Of a stretch of 64,000 nucleotides of DNA, positions 54,067 through 62,637 are shown piece by piece. Position numbers and translations under genes: made by a program. Source of the DNA: DATBGO01 sp050011895 (lineage in GTDB: Bacteria; Actinomycetota; Actinomycetes; Streptosporangiales; Streptosporangiaceae); assembly GCA_050011895.1 (NCBI GenBank), contig JBEKIF010000001.1, positions 1-64,000 on the forward strand, given 5' to 3'. The notes under the pieces were generated by a model. That model did not search any database. It had not been told where the DNA came from and worked only from the letters and a program-made list of their open reading frames with translations. Within the stretch, counting starts at the first letter, position 1; each line of letters starts with the position of its first letter.

Positions 54067-54073
54067 TCTGGCG

Positions 54074-55975
54074 ATGGATACGACCATTTCGCGACCGCCA
54101 GCCGGGCAGTTGCTCGACGGCCGGTACCGGGTGGAAGCCTGGCTGGCCCATGGCGGTATGGCGACGGTCTATCTCGGCACCGACACCAGGCTGGACCGCA
54201 AGGTAGCGCTCAAGATAGCCCATCCTGAGCTGGCCGGTGACGAGGAGTTCATCCGCCGGTTCATGGCGGAGGCGCGGTCGGTGGCGCGGCTGTCAAGCCC
54301 GCATGTCGTCGCCGTCTACGACCAGGGCTCGGACGGGCAGTTCCTCTACCTGGCGATGGAATACGTCCCGGGCCGGACGCTACGCGAGCTGCTGCGGGAG
54401 CGGGGCAGGCTGAGCCCGCGGGAGGCGCTCGACATCATCGAGGGCGTCCTGGCCGGCCTCGCCGCGGCGCACGAGGCAGGGATTGTCCACCGTGACGTCA
54501 AGCCGGAGAACGTCCTGCTGGCGAAGAACAACCTGGTGAAGGTGGCGGACTTCGGGCTGGCCCGGGCGGCCGCGGCCGCCAGCCGGACCAAGAGCGGTAT
54601 GATCATTGGGACCGCCGCCTACCTTGCGCCCGAGCAGGTAACACGGAGCACCTCGGACGCGCGTACCGACGTATACGCGGCGGGCATCATGCTGTTCGAG
54701 CTGCTCACTGGCACCCAGCCGCACACCGGGGGCACTCCGCTTGACGTGGCGTACAAGCATGTCAACGACGTGATACCGGCGCCGTCTGCGGTCGTGCCCG
54801 GCCTGCCGCCCGGGGTCGACGCCCTTGTCGCGCTCGCCACGAGCAGAGAGCCCGACCGCAGGCCTGCCGACGCGGGCCAGTTCCTGCACGCCATCGCTGA
54901 CGGGCGGCGCCGGATGGCGATCGGCGAGCCGCGTCCACGCGGCCAGATCCCGCCGGACAGCCACGAGGGCACCAACCACACGCTGATCGTCTCGGCAGGC
55001 AGCCTCGCCGACGACGGCCGGGACGGGCCTGACCGCCGGTCCCGCCGGGCCCGCGGCTACCGCAGGCAGGGCGAGCCGATGCTGCAGCACCTGCTGTTCA
55101 GCCGCAGGTTCGTCTACCTGGCCGGCGGGCTCGCCGTGCTGCTGGCGATCACTTTGGCGGCCTGGTGGCTCACCGACGGCCAGTACGCGACCGTGCCGCG
55201 GGTCAGCGGCATGTCGGCGAGCGCGGCCCGCACCGAGCTTGTCAGCCTCGGCTTTGCCGTCAAGACCGGGCCAGGCCAGCACAGCAGCACGATACCGGGG
55301 GGCGACATCGTGCAGACCACGCCGGCCAGCGGCGCCAGGCCGCGGCGCGGGAGCACGGTTCAGCTCGTCGTCTCCCTCGGCCCGCTGCGTTTCCCGGTGC
55401 CGCAGGTCACGGGCATGGCGCTCGCTGGCGCCCAGGCCGCGCTCAAGAAGGCCGGGCTGACGCCGGGCGCCGTAACCCAGACAACCTCGCAGACCATCGC
55501 GAGCGGCATCGTGATCAGCACGAGCCCGGTCGCAGGCGTGTCCTGGCCGCAGACTTCCCCGATAGCGATCACGGTCAGCGACGGACTTCCGCTGCCGAAC
55601 TATGTCGGCCAGCAGCTTCAGGCAGCGCAGGCAGCGGCGACGGCCGCCGGATACGCGCTGAACCCGGTGCCGGACGCGACGAGCACCCAGCCAGCGGGCA
55701 CGATCACCAGCCAGTCGCTGGCCCCTGGCACTGCGATCACGCCAAACATGGTCGTGACGGTCCGCGTCAGCAACGGGCCGCCGATGGCGAGCATCCCCAA
55801 CGTTGTGGGCCTGAACGCGAACCAGGCCGCAGCTGAGCTGACTGCGGCCGGCTTCAATGTCACCATCGACACGATCGGCCTAGGCCACAAGGTGGTGGCC
55901 TACAACCCGACCGGACAGGCACCCAAGGGCAGCACCATCACGCTGAACGTGGGCTTCATCTTCGGCCTGCCATAG
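54074..55975 (+). CDS. Ser/Thr protein kinase with four PASTA domains
   Basis: A 633-residue membrane kinase. The cytoplasmic kinase domain (about 18-275) has K47 in VALKIAH, the catalytic loop HRDVKPEN with D141, DFG at 159-161, and an activation segment with threonines (SRTKSGMIIGTAAYLAPE). After a charged juxtamembrane linker comes one membrane span (about 345-366, VYLAGGLAVLLAITLAAWWL). Four extracellular PASTA repeats follow; such repeats sense peptidoglycan fragments in PknB-type kinases. The glycine loop reads AHGGMATVY. No cell-division or RodA/PBP genes adjoin, so it is a PknL-region kinase rather than the pknAB locus; the nearby Rv2175c homologue is a likely substrate. Confidence 0.95.
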   Translation: MDTTISRPPAGQLLDGRYRVEAWLAHGGMATVYLGTDTRLDRKVALKIAHPELAGDEEFIRRFMAEARSVARLSSPHVVAVYDQGSDGQFLYLAMEYVPGRTLRELLRERGRLSPREALDIIEGVLAGLAAAHEAGIVHRDVKPENVLLAKNNLVKVADFGLARAAAAASRTKSGMIIGTAAYLAPEQVTRSTSDARTDVYAAGIMLFELLTGTQPHTGGTPLDVAYKHVNDVIPAPSAVVPGLPPGVDALVALATSREPDRRPADAGQFLHAIADGRRRMAIGEPRPRGQIPPDSHEGTNHTLIVSAGSLADDGRDGPDRRSRRARGYRRQGEPMLQHLLFSRRFVYLAGGLAVLLAITLAAWWLTDGQYATVPRVSGMSASAARTELVSLGFAVKTGPGQHSSTIPGGDIVQTTPASGARPRRGSTVQLVVSLGPLRFPVPQVTGMALAGAQAALKKAGLTPGAVTQTTSQTIASGIVISTSPVAGVSWPQTSPIAITVSDGLPLPNYVGQQLQAAQAAATAAGYALNPVPDATSTQPAGTITSQSLAPGTAITPNMVVTVRVSNGPPMASIPNVVGLNANQAAAELTAAGFNVTIDTIGLGHKVVAYNPTGQAPKGSTITLNVGFIFGLP

Positions 55976-56037
55976 GGCCCCGCCATCCGACCCGGGTCGG
56001 GCGCCCGGCCGCCCTCCGGTACGCGCCGGCCGGCCGG

Positions 56038-56790
56038 CTAGCTGGCTGGCCCGTCGCCTGGTTGTTCCTGGTAGGAGTAACGCTGCTCGCGCCACGGGTC
56101 GGCGGTGTTGTGATAGCCGCGCTCCTCCCAGAATCCCCTGCGGTCCTTGGTCAGGTATTCGACGGCGCGCACCCACTTGACGCTCTTCCACCCGTACCGG
56201 GAGGGAACCACCAGCCTGAGCGGATAGCCGTGCTCGGGGCTTAGCTCCGCCCCGTCCAGGTGCGTCGCCAGGATGGTGTCCTCAGCCAGGAAGTCGGCGA
56301 TCCGGACGTTGGCGCTGTAACCGAAGTCCGCCCAGGTCATTACGTGCGTGACCGCCGGGGCGGGCGGAACGGCGCGGAGCAGATCGGCCGCCGCGATCCC
56401 GTCCCAGGCAGCGTCCTGGATGCTGAATTTGGTGACGCAGTGAAAGTCCGCCACGATCCTGGTCCGCGGCAGCTCGGCCAGTTGCGCCCAGTTCCACCGG
56501 CGCTCCTGGCCGGACTCGGTCGCGCCCACCACCCTCAGGTCCCAGGTCTCCGGGTTGAACACCGGAACCGGGCCGTAGTGCAGGACCGGCCAGCCGGCGG
56601 GCACGTACTGGCCTGGCGGCAGCCGGCGGCCGGGCGCGGACCCACGCAGCGGGCCGCCACCGAGCGCCAGCCGCCCGGCATCCTCTGGATCGCCCTGACA
56701 AGCCGGGCCGCCGCCGGCGCGAAGGCCCGCCTCGCGCCTGGCTGGCTGCCGCCTGCCGGTGTCACGTGCCTCGGTCTCCCGCTGGCTCAT
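56038..56790 (-). CDS. molybdopterin-dependent oxidoreductase (YedY/sulfite oxidase fold)
   Basis: A 250-residue oxidoreductase molybdopterin-binding domain. The molybdenum-ligating cysteine is in DFHCVTKFS, and HGYPLRLVVPSRYGWKSVKWV is the conserved C-terminal part. No Tat or Sec signal is evident; the N-terminus from the ATG at 56790 is polar and Arg/Gly-rich, so it is probably cytoplasmic, unlike E. coli MsrP. GGCAGGTCAG precedes the start weakly. The pkn gene is convergent; a CCGACCCGGGTCGG palindrome lies between them. The substrate is unknown. Confidence 0.9.
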   Translation of the reverse strand: MSQRETEARDTGRRQPARREAGLRAGGGPACQGDPEDAGRLALGGGPLRGSAPGRRLPPGQYVPAGWPVLHYGPVPVFNPETWDLRVVGATESGQERRWNWAQLAELPRTRIVADFHCVTKFSIQDAAWDGIAAADLLRAVPPAPAVTHVMTWADFGYSANVRIADFLAEDTILATHLDGAELSPEHGYPLRLVVPSRYGWKSVKWVRAVEYLTKDRRGFWEERGYHNTADPWREQRYSYQEQPGDGPAS

Positions 56791-56913
56791 GTCCAGCTGA
56801 CCTGCCCCTTCCTGCCCTACGCCACAGCGGCCACGACGGGCCGGCCCTCGCTCTCCCGCAGGTGCAGCCATCTTGCCACTGCGCGCTTACCGCCTGTTCC
56901 CGCGCCGCCGGCG

Positions 56914-56942
56914 TTCAGCGCACTGCGGCGATGCGCTAAGCT
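56914..56942 (+). promoter_or_regulatory. promoter of the aroF leader
   Basis: TTCAGC (56914-56919) and TAAGCT (56937-56942) are 17 nt apart. The -10 ends 7 nt before the GTG of a 24-codon leader peptide with no ribosome site, so the transcript is probably leaderless. Confidence 0.55.
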
Positions 56943-56949
56943 ACCTGAC

Positions 56950-57024
56950 GTGCGTCATCCGTACTGGTTTTTCTACGGCTACCGGCCCGGCATAGGGACG
57001 GTCGCCCGCCAGACGCTGCGCTGA
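56950..57024 (+). CDS. aromatic-rich leader peptide of aroF
   Basis: A 24-codon open frame, GTG to TGA, whose residues 3-11 read HPYWFFYGY: three Tyr, one Trp and two Phe within nine codons. It ends 75 nt before aroF and is followed by a strong terminator-like hairpin. An early position, high aromatic content, probable leaderless start and the DAHP synthase gene downstream all fit ribosome-mediated attenuation by charged aromatic tRNAs. The peptide itself probably has no further role. Confidence 0.75.
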   Translation: MRHPYWFFYGYRPGIGTVARQTLR

Positions 57025-57042
57025 CGCGAACGACCTAACCAG

Positions 57043-57071
57043 AGCCCCGGGCCGCAACGGCCCGGGGCTTT
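57043..57071 (+). terminator. attenuator hairpin before aroF
   Basis: AGCCCCGGGCCG (57043-57054) pairs fully with CGGCCCGGGGCT (57058-57069) around loop CAA, followed by TT and then CGTC, a 12-bp GC-rich stem with a short U-run. An upstream CGGCCCGG (56983-56990), just after the aromatic codons, is complementary to CCGGGCCG in the 5' arm and could form the competing antiterminator. Confidence 0.75.
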
Positions 57072-57099
57072 CGTCATGATGGGGAACTAGGAGGATGTC

Positions 57100-58173
57100 A
57101 TGGTCATCGTGATGGCCCCCGAGGCCAGCAGGTCCGACATTGACTCGATCGTTGAACTGATCAAGGTCGCGGGCGGCGAAGCCTTCGTCAGCCGGGGAGT
57201 CTCCAGGACCATCATCGGCCTCGTCGGAGACGTCGAGCAGTTCGGCACGCTCAACCTGCGCAGCCGGACCGGTGTCAGCGACGTGGTCCGGATCACGGCC
57301 CCTTACAAGCTGGTGAGCAGAGAGCATCATCGGAGCAGGTCGGTGATCAGCGTGGGCGGGGTTCCCATCGGCCCGGATACCGTGACCGTGATCGCCGGAC
57401 CTTGCACCGTCGAGACCCCTGAGCAGACCCTGACGTCCGCACGGATGGCGCAGGCGGCCGGCGCCTCGATATTGCGGGGCGGCGCATTCAAGCCGCGCAC
57501 GTCGCCGTACGCGTTCCAGGGCCTCGGCGAGGCGGGCCTGAAGATCCTCGCTGACGTGCGGGCCGAGACCGGGCTGCCGGTGGTCACCGAGGTCATTGAC
57601 CCGGCCAGTGTCGACCTCGTCTGCTCCTACGCGGACATGCTCCAGGTAGGAACCCGCAGCATGCAGAACTTCGCCCTGCTGCAAGCCGTCGGCTCGGCAG
57701 GCAAGCCGGTGCTGCTGAAGCGCGGCATGAACGCGACCATCGAGGAATGGCTGATGGCGGCGGAGTACATTGCGCAGCGCGGCAACCTCGATATCGTGCT
57801 CTGCGAGCGCGGCATTCGTACCTTTGAGACCGCGACCCGCAACACGCTGGACATCAGCGCGGTCCCGGTTGCGCAGCGCCTTTCGCACCTTCCGGTGATC
57901 GTCGACCCGTCCCACTCAGGCGGCCGCCGTGACCTGGTCCTGCCACTGAGCCGGGCAGCCATCGCGGTCGGCGCCGACGGCATCATCGTGGACGTGCACC
58001 CGGAGCCGGCCATCGCGATGTGCGACGGCGACCAGGCACTGGTTGACGAGGACATCAAGGAACTGGCCAAGGTTGCGGGGACCATGCCCGCGATCCTCGG
58101 CAGGACGCTGACACCGGCGCCGCGGCAAGCCGCAGCGAGTTCCCTGCCCGAGCCAGCGACCGCCGGGTTATGA
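57100..58173 (+). CDS. aroF: 3-deoxy-7-phosphoheptulonate synthase (DAHP synthase, type I)
   Basis: A 357-residue type I-beta DAHP synthase, the first shikimate enzyme, joining phosphoenolpyruvate and erythrose 4-phosphate. A ferredoxin-like regulatory N-domain (about 1-70) precedes the barrel. VIAGPCTVETPEQ with the metal cysteine, LRGGAFKPRTSPYAFQG, LLKRGMNATIEEWL and VIVDPSHSGGRRDLV are diagnostic. The ATG has TAGGAGG 6 nt upstream. An aromatic leader peptide and attenuator lie directly upstream. Confidence 0.97.
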   Translation: MVIVMAPEASRSDIDSIVELIKVAGGEAFVSRGVSRTIIGLVGDVEQFGTLNLRSRTGVSDVVRITAPYKLVSREHHRSRSVISVGGVPIGPDTVTVIAGPCTVETPEQTLTSARMAQAAGASILRGGAFKPRTSPYAFQGLGEAGLKILADVRAETGLPVVTEVIDPASVDLVCSYADMLQVGTRSMQNFALLQAVGSAGKPVLLKRGMNATIEEWLMAAEYIAQRGNLDIVLCERGIRTFETATRNTLDISAVPVAQRLSHLPVIVDPSHSGGRRDLVLPLSRAAIAVGADGIIVDVHPEPAIAMCDGDQALVDEDIKELAKVAGTMPAILGRTLTPAPRQAAASSLPEPATAGL

Positions 58174-58246
58174 GATCAGCAGGCAGTGCTAGCACGGACG
58201 TGGCTCGGGTTGAGGGCCGGCTCCCCCCATAGCCGAAAGGCTGGCC

Positions 58247-59119
58247 TCACAGCCCTTCGACCGCGGGGATTACCTGGCTGCCGATCACCTCAAGGGGCGT
58301 AATGTCCCACACGTGCGCGACCGCGCCGATCGCAGCCTGGAAGCCCATCTCGGCGAGCCTGCCCAGCTGGTCGATGACCTCTCCGGCCTTCTCGCCCTTC
58401 TCCCCCACGTCGAAGATGAAGTAGCAGGTCTTGAGGATCTCGTCGTACTCACGGCCTACGTCCTGGCAGTGGGCGCGCAGCACATCGAGCTTGCGGGCCA
58501 GGTCAGGCCCGGGGAACAGGTTGCAGGCCTGCCCGTACCTGGCGACGAACCTGAGTGTCTTGCGTTCGCCCGAGCCGCCGATCAGGATCGGCGGATGCGG
58601 CTGGCTCAGCGGTTTCGGGTAGTTCAGCGGCCGGTCCAGCTGGTAATGACGGCCCTGATAGGGGCTCTCGTCGCCGCGCCACATCTGGATGCAGATCTGC
58701 AGCGTCTCCTCAAGCCGCTCGAACCGCTCCGCCGTCGGCGGGAACGGGATGCCGAGGCCGCGGGACTCCTCCTCGTTCCAGGCCGCGCCGACGCCGAGCC
58801 AGGCCCGGCCGCCTGACAGCACGTCTAGCGTGGAGACGATCTTTGCCAGGATTCCCGGGTGCCGGTACACGACGCCCGTCACGAGCGTGACCAGCTTGGC
58901 CCGGGATGTGCAGGCGGCCAGGTACCCCAGGGTGGTGTAGGCCTCGAGCATGTCGTGCTCGGGCGGCCCGACCACGCCGATCTGGAAGAAGTGATCCATC
59001 AGGCTGATGAATTCGAACCCCGCGTCATCAGCGGTCCTGGCCACGGTCGCCAACTCGGGACCGAGCCTGGCCGCGCCGCCGGGCCAGCTGAAATCAGGAA
59101 TCTGCAGTCCGACCTTCAC
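58247..59119 (-). CDS. LLM-class F420-dependent oxidoreductase
   Basis: A 290-residue luciferase-like TIM-barrel protein. ISLMDHFFQ, the VVYRHPGILAKIVSTLDVLSGGRAWLGVGAAW segment and PPILIGGSGERKTLRFVARYG are typical of F420-dependent members in actinobacteria. AAGGGGTGATC lies 5 nt before the GTG. It is monocistronic and convergent with aroF. Neither substrate nor cofactor (F420 or FMN) can be proven from sequence. Confidence 0.92.
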   Translation of the reverse strand: MKVGLQIPDFSWPGGAARLGPELATVARTADDAGFEFISLMDHFFQIGVVGPPEHDMLEAYTTLGYLAACTSRAKLVTLVTGVVYRHPGILAKIVSTLDVLSGGRAWLGVGAAWNEEESRGLGIPFPPTAERFERLEETLQICIQMWRGDESPYQGRHYQLDRPLNYPKPLSQPHPPILIGGSGERKTLRFVARYGQACNLFPGPDLARKLDVLRAHCQDVGREYDEILKTCYFIFDVGEKGEKAGEVIDQLGRLAEMGFQAAIGAVAHVWDITPLEVIGSQVIPAVEGL

Positions 59120-59235
59120 GTGATCACCCCTTCGCGACTGAGCCTGCCATACCCCGGCTGCCGGAGCCTGGAAGACTCGGCCATCCCTTCGCAGAGTGCT
59201 TGGTACCGGTCTATTCTGGCGCTGGCCGGTCGGCG

Positions 59236-60477
59236 CTAATTCCGGCTCGGGGTGTACTCCTGAGCCGCGGCGGCTAGTTCCTCGGCCAGGTCATCGGCGT
59301 CCAGCCGGGACTCGATCCGGCGCAGGTCGGAGATCCTGGCCCGGGTCTCGACCTGCCGCGGCGTCAGCAGCGAGCAGCAATCCTCGTCAGGCAGCTCGGA
59401 GATGCGCAGCGTGGCGATCTTCCTGGCCTCGGCCATGATCTCCGTCTTGTCCAGGCCGATGAGCGGCCGCAGGATCGGCAGCGTGACCGCGTCGTCCAGC
59501 GCGGTGATGTTGGTGAGCGTCTGGCTGCTCACCTGACCCAGCGAATCGCCGGTGACCAGCGCGGCTGCGTGCAGCCGCCGCGCCATCGCCGCGCCGGTCT
59601 TGAGCATGAGCCGCCGCTGCGCGATGATCTGCAGCCGCCCGGCGCCGGACGATGCCAGCCGTTGCTGCGACTTCCCGAACGCGACCACGAACAGCCGCGA
59701 GCCACCCTGGTACTTGTCCAGCTCATGCACCAGGCCGTAGGCCTTGTACACCGACTCGGGGCCGGTCAGCGGCATCCCGGAGAAATGCAGATAGGCACAG
59801 CGCAGGCCACGGCGCATCATCCGATACGCGGCAACCGGCGAGTCAATGCCCCCGGACAACAGCACGAGGGCGCGTCCGCTCATGTTCACCGGCAGGCCGC
59901 CCTGGCCCGGCATGCCCTCGGTGAACACGAACACCTCGGACTGATCGACCTCGACGAACACGGTGGTGTCCGGGCGGCGCAGGTTGACCGGGTAGCCGTG
60001 CTCCTCCTGGATCCGGCGGCCGATCAGCGTCGCGAGCTGGCCGGACGTGACCGGGAACCGCTTGTCCCTGCGCCTGGCACGCACCGCGAACGTGCCCTGC
60101 CTGCCCGCCGTCAGCTCCACCGCCGCCGCGACGGCCGCCTCGGGGTCCTTCGCCACCCGGACCGCGCGGCAGACCCGAGCCAGGCCCATGACGTTGCGCA
60201 TCCGCTCGGCCAGCAGGTCCGCCGCCGTCTCCGCGGCTGGGCCGCCTGGCTCGGCACCGGCGATCCGCACCACGATCACGCCTTCGCGCTGCCAGAGCTG
60301 GATCGGGATGCCCAGGTCACCCACAGCGCGCCGGATGTTGTCGTGCAGCAGCCGCTCGAACTGCTGCCGGTTCTTCCCCTTGAGGACGATCTCACCCAGC
60401 TTCAGCAGGACGCACGGTTCGCGCAGCGGCGCGTCCTGGCGCGGCACTACCTGATCAGTGAGCGGGAGCGCGGACAT
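59236..60477 (-). CDS. thiI: tRNA 4-thiouridine synthase ThiI
   Basis: A 413-residue protein with an N-terminal ferredoxin-like region and THUMP RNA-binding domain (about 25-180) and a PP-loop adenylating domain (ALVLLSGGIDSPVAAYRMMRRG). ALVTGDSLGQVSSQTL and ISELPDEDCCSLLTP follow. It adenylates U8 of tRNA for sulfur insertion. There is no rhodanese extension, so sulfur must come from another donor. The start at 60477 (MSALPLTDQ) has GGGAGG directly abutting the ATG, too close to be ideal; a GTG ten codons later is possible. Confidence 0.93.
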   Translation of the reverse strand: MSALPLTDQVVPRQDAPLREPCVLLKLGEIVLKGKNRQQFERLLHDNIRRAVGDLGIPIQLWQREGVIVVRIAGAEPGGPAAETAADLLAERMRNVMGLARVCRAVRVAKDPEAAVAAAVELTAGRQGTFAVRARRRDKRFPVTSGQLATLIGRRIQEEHGYPVNLRRPDTTVFVEVDQSEVFVFTEGMPGQGGLPVNMSGRALVLLSGGIDSPVAAYRMMRRGLRCAYLHFSGMPLTGPESVYKAYGLVHELDKYQGGSRLFVVAFGKSQQRLASSGAGRLQIIAQRRLMLKTGAAMARRLHAAALVTGDSLGQVSSQTLTNITALDDAVTLPILRPLIGLDKTEIMAEARKIATLRISELPDEDCCSLLTPRQVETRARISDLRRIESRLDADDLAEELAAAAQEYTPSRN

Positions 60478-60539
60478 CCTCCCAGTTTGCCAGCACTCAC
60501 GGCCTTCGCAGCCGGGAACTTGGCGGCCGGGTGGCGGCG

Positions 60540-61388
60540 TCAGCCGCCCAGCACCGCGCAGAGCAGCCGGTTGTCGCCGCGCTGCCAGAGGGTTCCTACT
60601 TCGGCGAAGCCAGCCGCGCGCAACGCATCGACGTGCGTGCGCAACAGCCCGGCGGGTGAGCCGTGGTGCTCGGAATCCAGCCCGAGGCGCTGGCGCAGGC
60701 CGACCATCCCGGCCAGCGCCGGATCGGCGGCAACCGCCTCCCACCAGCCACTCCAGGTCTCGGCATCGTCCGGGGCGGGGTGCCGCCCATCCGCTTGCTC
60801 GACCAGGGCACGCCCCAGCCTGGCCAGCACCGGAAACACCGTCTCGTCCTCGCGGAGATGGTCACCGTCCAACAGCAGCGCGCCGGGCCGCAGAACCGTC
60901 GCCAGCTCCGCGTACAAGGCAGCCAGGGCCGGCTGGGCGAGCCAGTGCAGCGCCGTCGTGCTGACCGCTGCATCGGCCAGCCGCTCCAGGCCGAGACTGC
61001 GGGCCCAGCCAGCGGTACGCAGATCCAGCTCGGCGAAGCGCAGGCCGGGCCGGTCTCGCCAGGCCAAGCGGCCCAGCGCCAGCAGAACCGGATCGGCATC
61101 GACGGCGAGCACGGTAGCTTCAGGCAGCCGGTCGAGCAGCCGCACGGCGAGCGAGCCCGGACCGCAGCCCAGGTCGAGCACGAGCGGGTCCGGGCGCCCG
61201 GTCCCTGCCTCCACCGCGTCGATGAGCGCGATGAACCTGTCTTCCCGGTCCGGCAGGTACGCCTGCTGCTGGGCGTCCCAGCGCCTGATCCAGGCGAGCG
61301 CCTGGCCACGGTCAAGCTGCGGCTGCGTGCCGCTGCCCGCTGGTGCCCCGCTGCTCTGCTGTGCGCCGTCGCCCTGCGGACCTGTCAC
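60540..61388 (-). CDS. class I SAM-dependent methyltransferase
   Basis: A 282-residue Rossmann methyltransferase. Motif I is LVLDLGCGPGSLAVRLL (about 69-85), with VLAVDADPVLL next and AVSTTALHWLAQPAL and LRPGALLLDGDH as post-motifs. A 25-residue polar N-tail precedes the fold. AGGGAGG lies 5 nt before the GTG at 61388. The substrate is unknown. It lies 62 nt upstream of thiI on the same strand and may be cotranscribed. Confidence 0.92.
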   Translation of the reverse strand: MTGPQGDGAQQSSGAPAGSGTQPQLDRGQALAWIRRWDAQQQAYLPDREDRFIALIDAVEAGTGRPDPLVLDLGCGPGSLAVRLLDRLPEATVLAVDADPVLLALGRLAWRDRPGLRFAELDLRTAGWARSLGLERLADAAVSTTALHWLAQPALAALYAELATVLRPGALLLDGDHLREDETVFPVLARLGRALVEQADGRHPAPDDAETWSGWWEAVAADPALAGMVGLRQRLGLDSEHHGSPAGLLRTHVDALRAAGFAEVGTLWQRGDNRLLCAVLGG

Positions 61389-61554
61389 GCCGACCTCCCT
61401 GTCACCCCGCCGGGCCCGGCCGCGCCGACCGGCCAGGCTCAGCAGGCCAGCGAACTCGCAGCACGAAGACAGGCCCGGCGGGCGGGAGTCTGCCGCGATT
61501 ATCCGTCTCGCGTTTCTTCTCGTGACCGCCAGTCCGGCTCACCAGCCTGGCCGT

Positions 61555-62598
61555 TCAGCCGAAGAACAGCTCTGCTTCGCCGTACCGCTCCGGCGACACC
61601 AGCTTGGGCTCGCGGGTTGCCTCGTCAAGCGACACGCGGACGATGTCCGTACCGCGGAGCGCCACCATGCTGCCGAAGGCGCCATCATGCACAGCGCCGA
61701 TCGCGTGCACGCCGAACCTGGTCGCCAGTACCCGGTCGAACGCTGTCGGAGTGCCGCCGCGCTGGATGTGGCCGAGCACCGCGCACCGCGCCTCCTTGCC
61801 GGTCCGATGCTCGATCTCAGCGGCAAGCATCTGGCCGACCCCGCCGAGCCGCACATGGCCGAACGCGTCCAGCTGATCAGCCACGAGAGCCTCGCTCTGA
61901 GCCTTCGGGTGCGCGCCTTCGGAGACCACCACGATCGGCGCGTACCTGGTCTGGAACCGGTGCTCCACCCAGCCGCAGACCTGCTCGATGTCGAACGGCT
62001 GCTCGGGGATCAAGATGACGTTCGCGCCGCCCGCCATGCCCGCGTGCAGCGCGATCCAGCCCGCATGCCGGCCCATGACCTCGACGATCAGCGCCCGGTG
62101 GTGGCTTTCCGCCGTGGTGTGCAGCCGGTCGATAGCTTCCATCGCGATGTTCACCGCGGTGTCGAACCCGAAAGTGTAGTCGGTGGCGCTGAGGTCGTTG
62201 TCGATGGTCTTGGGCACTCCCACGACCTTGATGCCGTCCTCGTGCAACCGGGCCGCCACGCCGAGCGTGTCCTCGCCCCCGATCGCGATCAGCGCGTCCA
62301 CGCCCAGCCGGGCCAGGTTGTCCTTGATCCGCTCGATCCCCGACCTGCCGCCCTCTGCGGCGGCATCGCCAAGCGGGTTGGTGCGGGACGAGCCCAGGAT
62401 CGTGCCGCCGCGCGGCAGGATGCCGCGCACCGCCTGCACGTCCAGGGTGACAGTGTCCCCGTTCAGCGGTCCGCGCCAGCCGTCGCGGAATCCGGTGAAT
62501 TCAAATTCGTGCTCCGACACCCCGGTGCGGACGATGGCGCGGATGACGGCGTTCAGGCCGGGGCAGTCGCCGCCTCCGGTAAGGACTCCAATTCGCAT
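61555..62598 (-). CDS. pfkA: 6-phosphofructokinase (group III)
   Basis: A 347-residue phosphofructokinase. LTGGGDCPGLNAVIRAIVR, ALIAIGGEDTLGVAA, PKTIDNDLSATDYTFGFDTA (catalytic loop) and VEVMGRHAGWIAL are present. The GGEDT and the lysine in PKTIDND place it in the actinobacterial mixed group, where some members use ATP and others pyrophosphate, so the phosphoryl donor is open. The start at 62598 has GAGGGAG 3 nt upstream; a much longer upstream frame runs antisense to glpK and is not real. Confidence 0.96.
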   Translation of the reverse strand: MRIGVLTGGGDCPGLNAVIRAIVRTGVSEHEFEFTGFRDGWRGPLNGDTVTLDVQAVRGILPRGGTILGSSRTNPLGDAAAEGGRSGIERIKDNLARLGVDALIAIGGEDTLGVAARLHEDGIKVVGVPKTIDNDLSATDYTFGFDTAVNIAMEAIDRLHTTAESHHRALIVEVMGRHAGWIALHAGMAGGANVILIPEQPFDIEQVCGWVEHRFQTRYAPIVVVSEGAHPKAQSEALVADQLDAFGHVRLGGVGQMLAAEIEHRTGKEARCAVLGHIQRGGTPTAFDRVLATRFGVHAIGAVHDGAFGSMVALRGTDIVRVSLDEATREPKLVSPERYGEAELFFG

Positions 62599-62637
62599 GA
62601 GCTCCCTCTCGACGTTCTCAACCGCCACACTAGTGCT

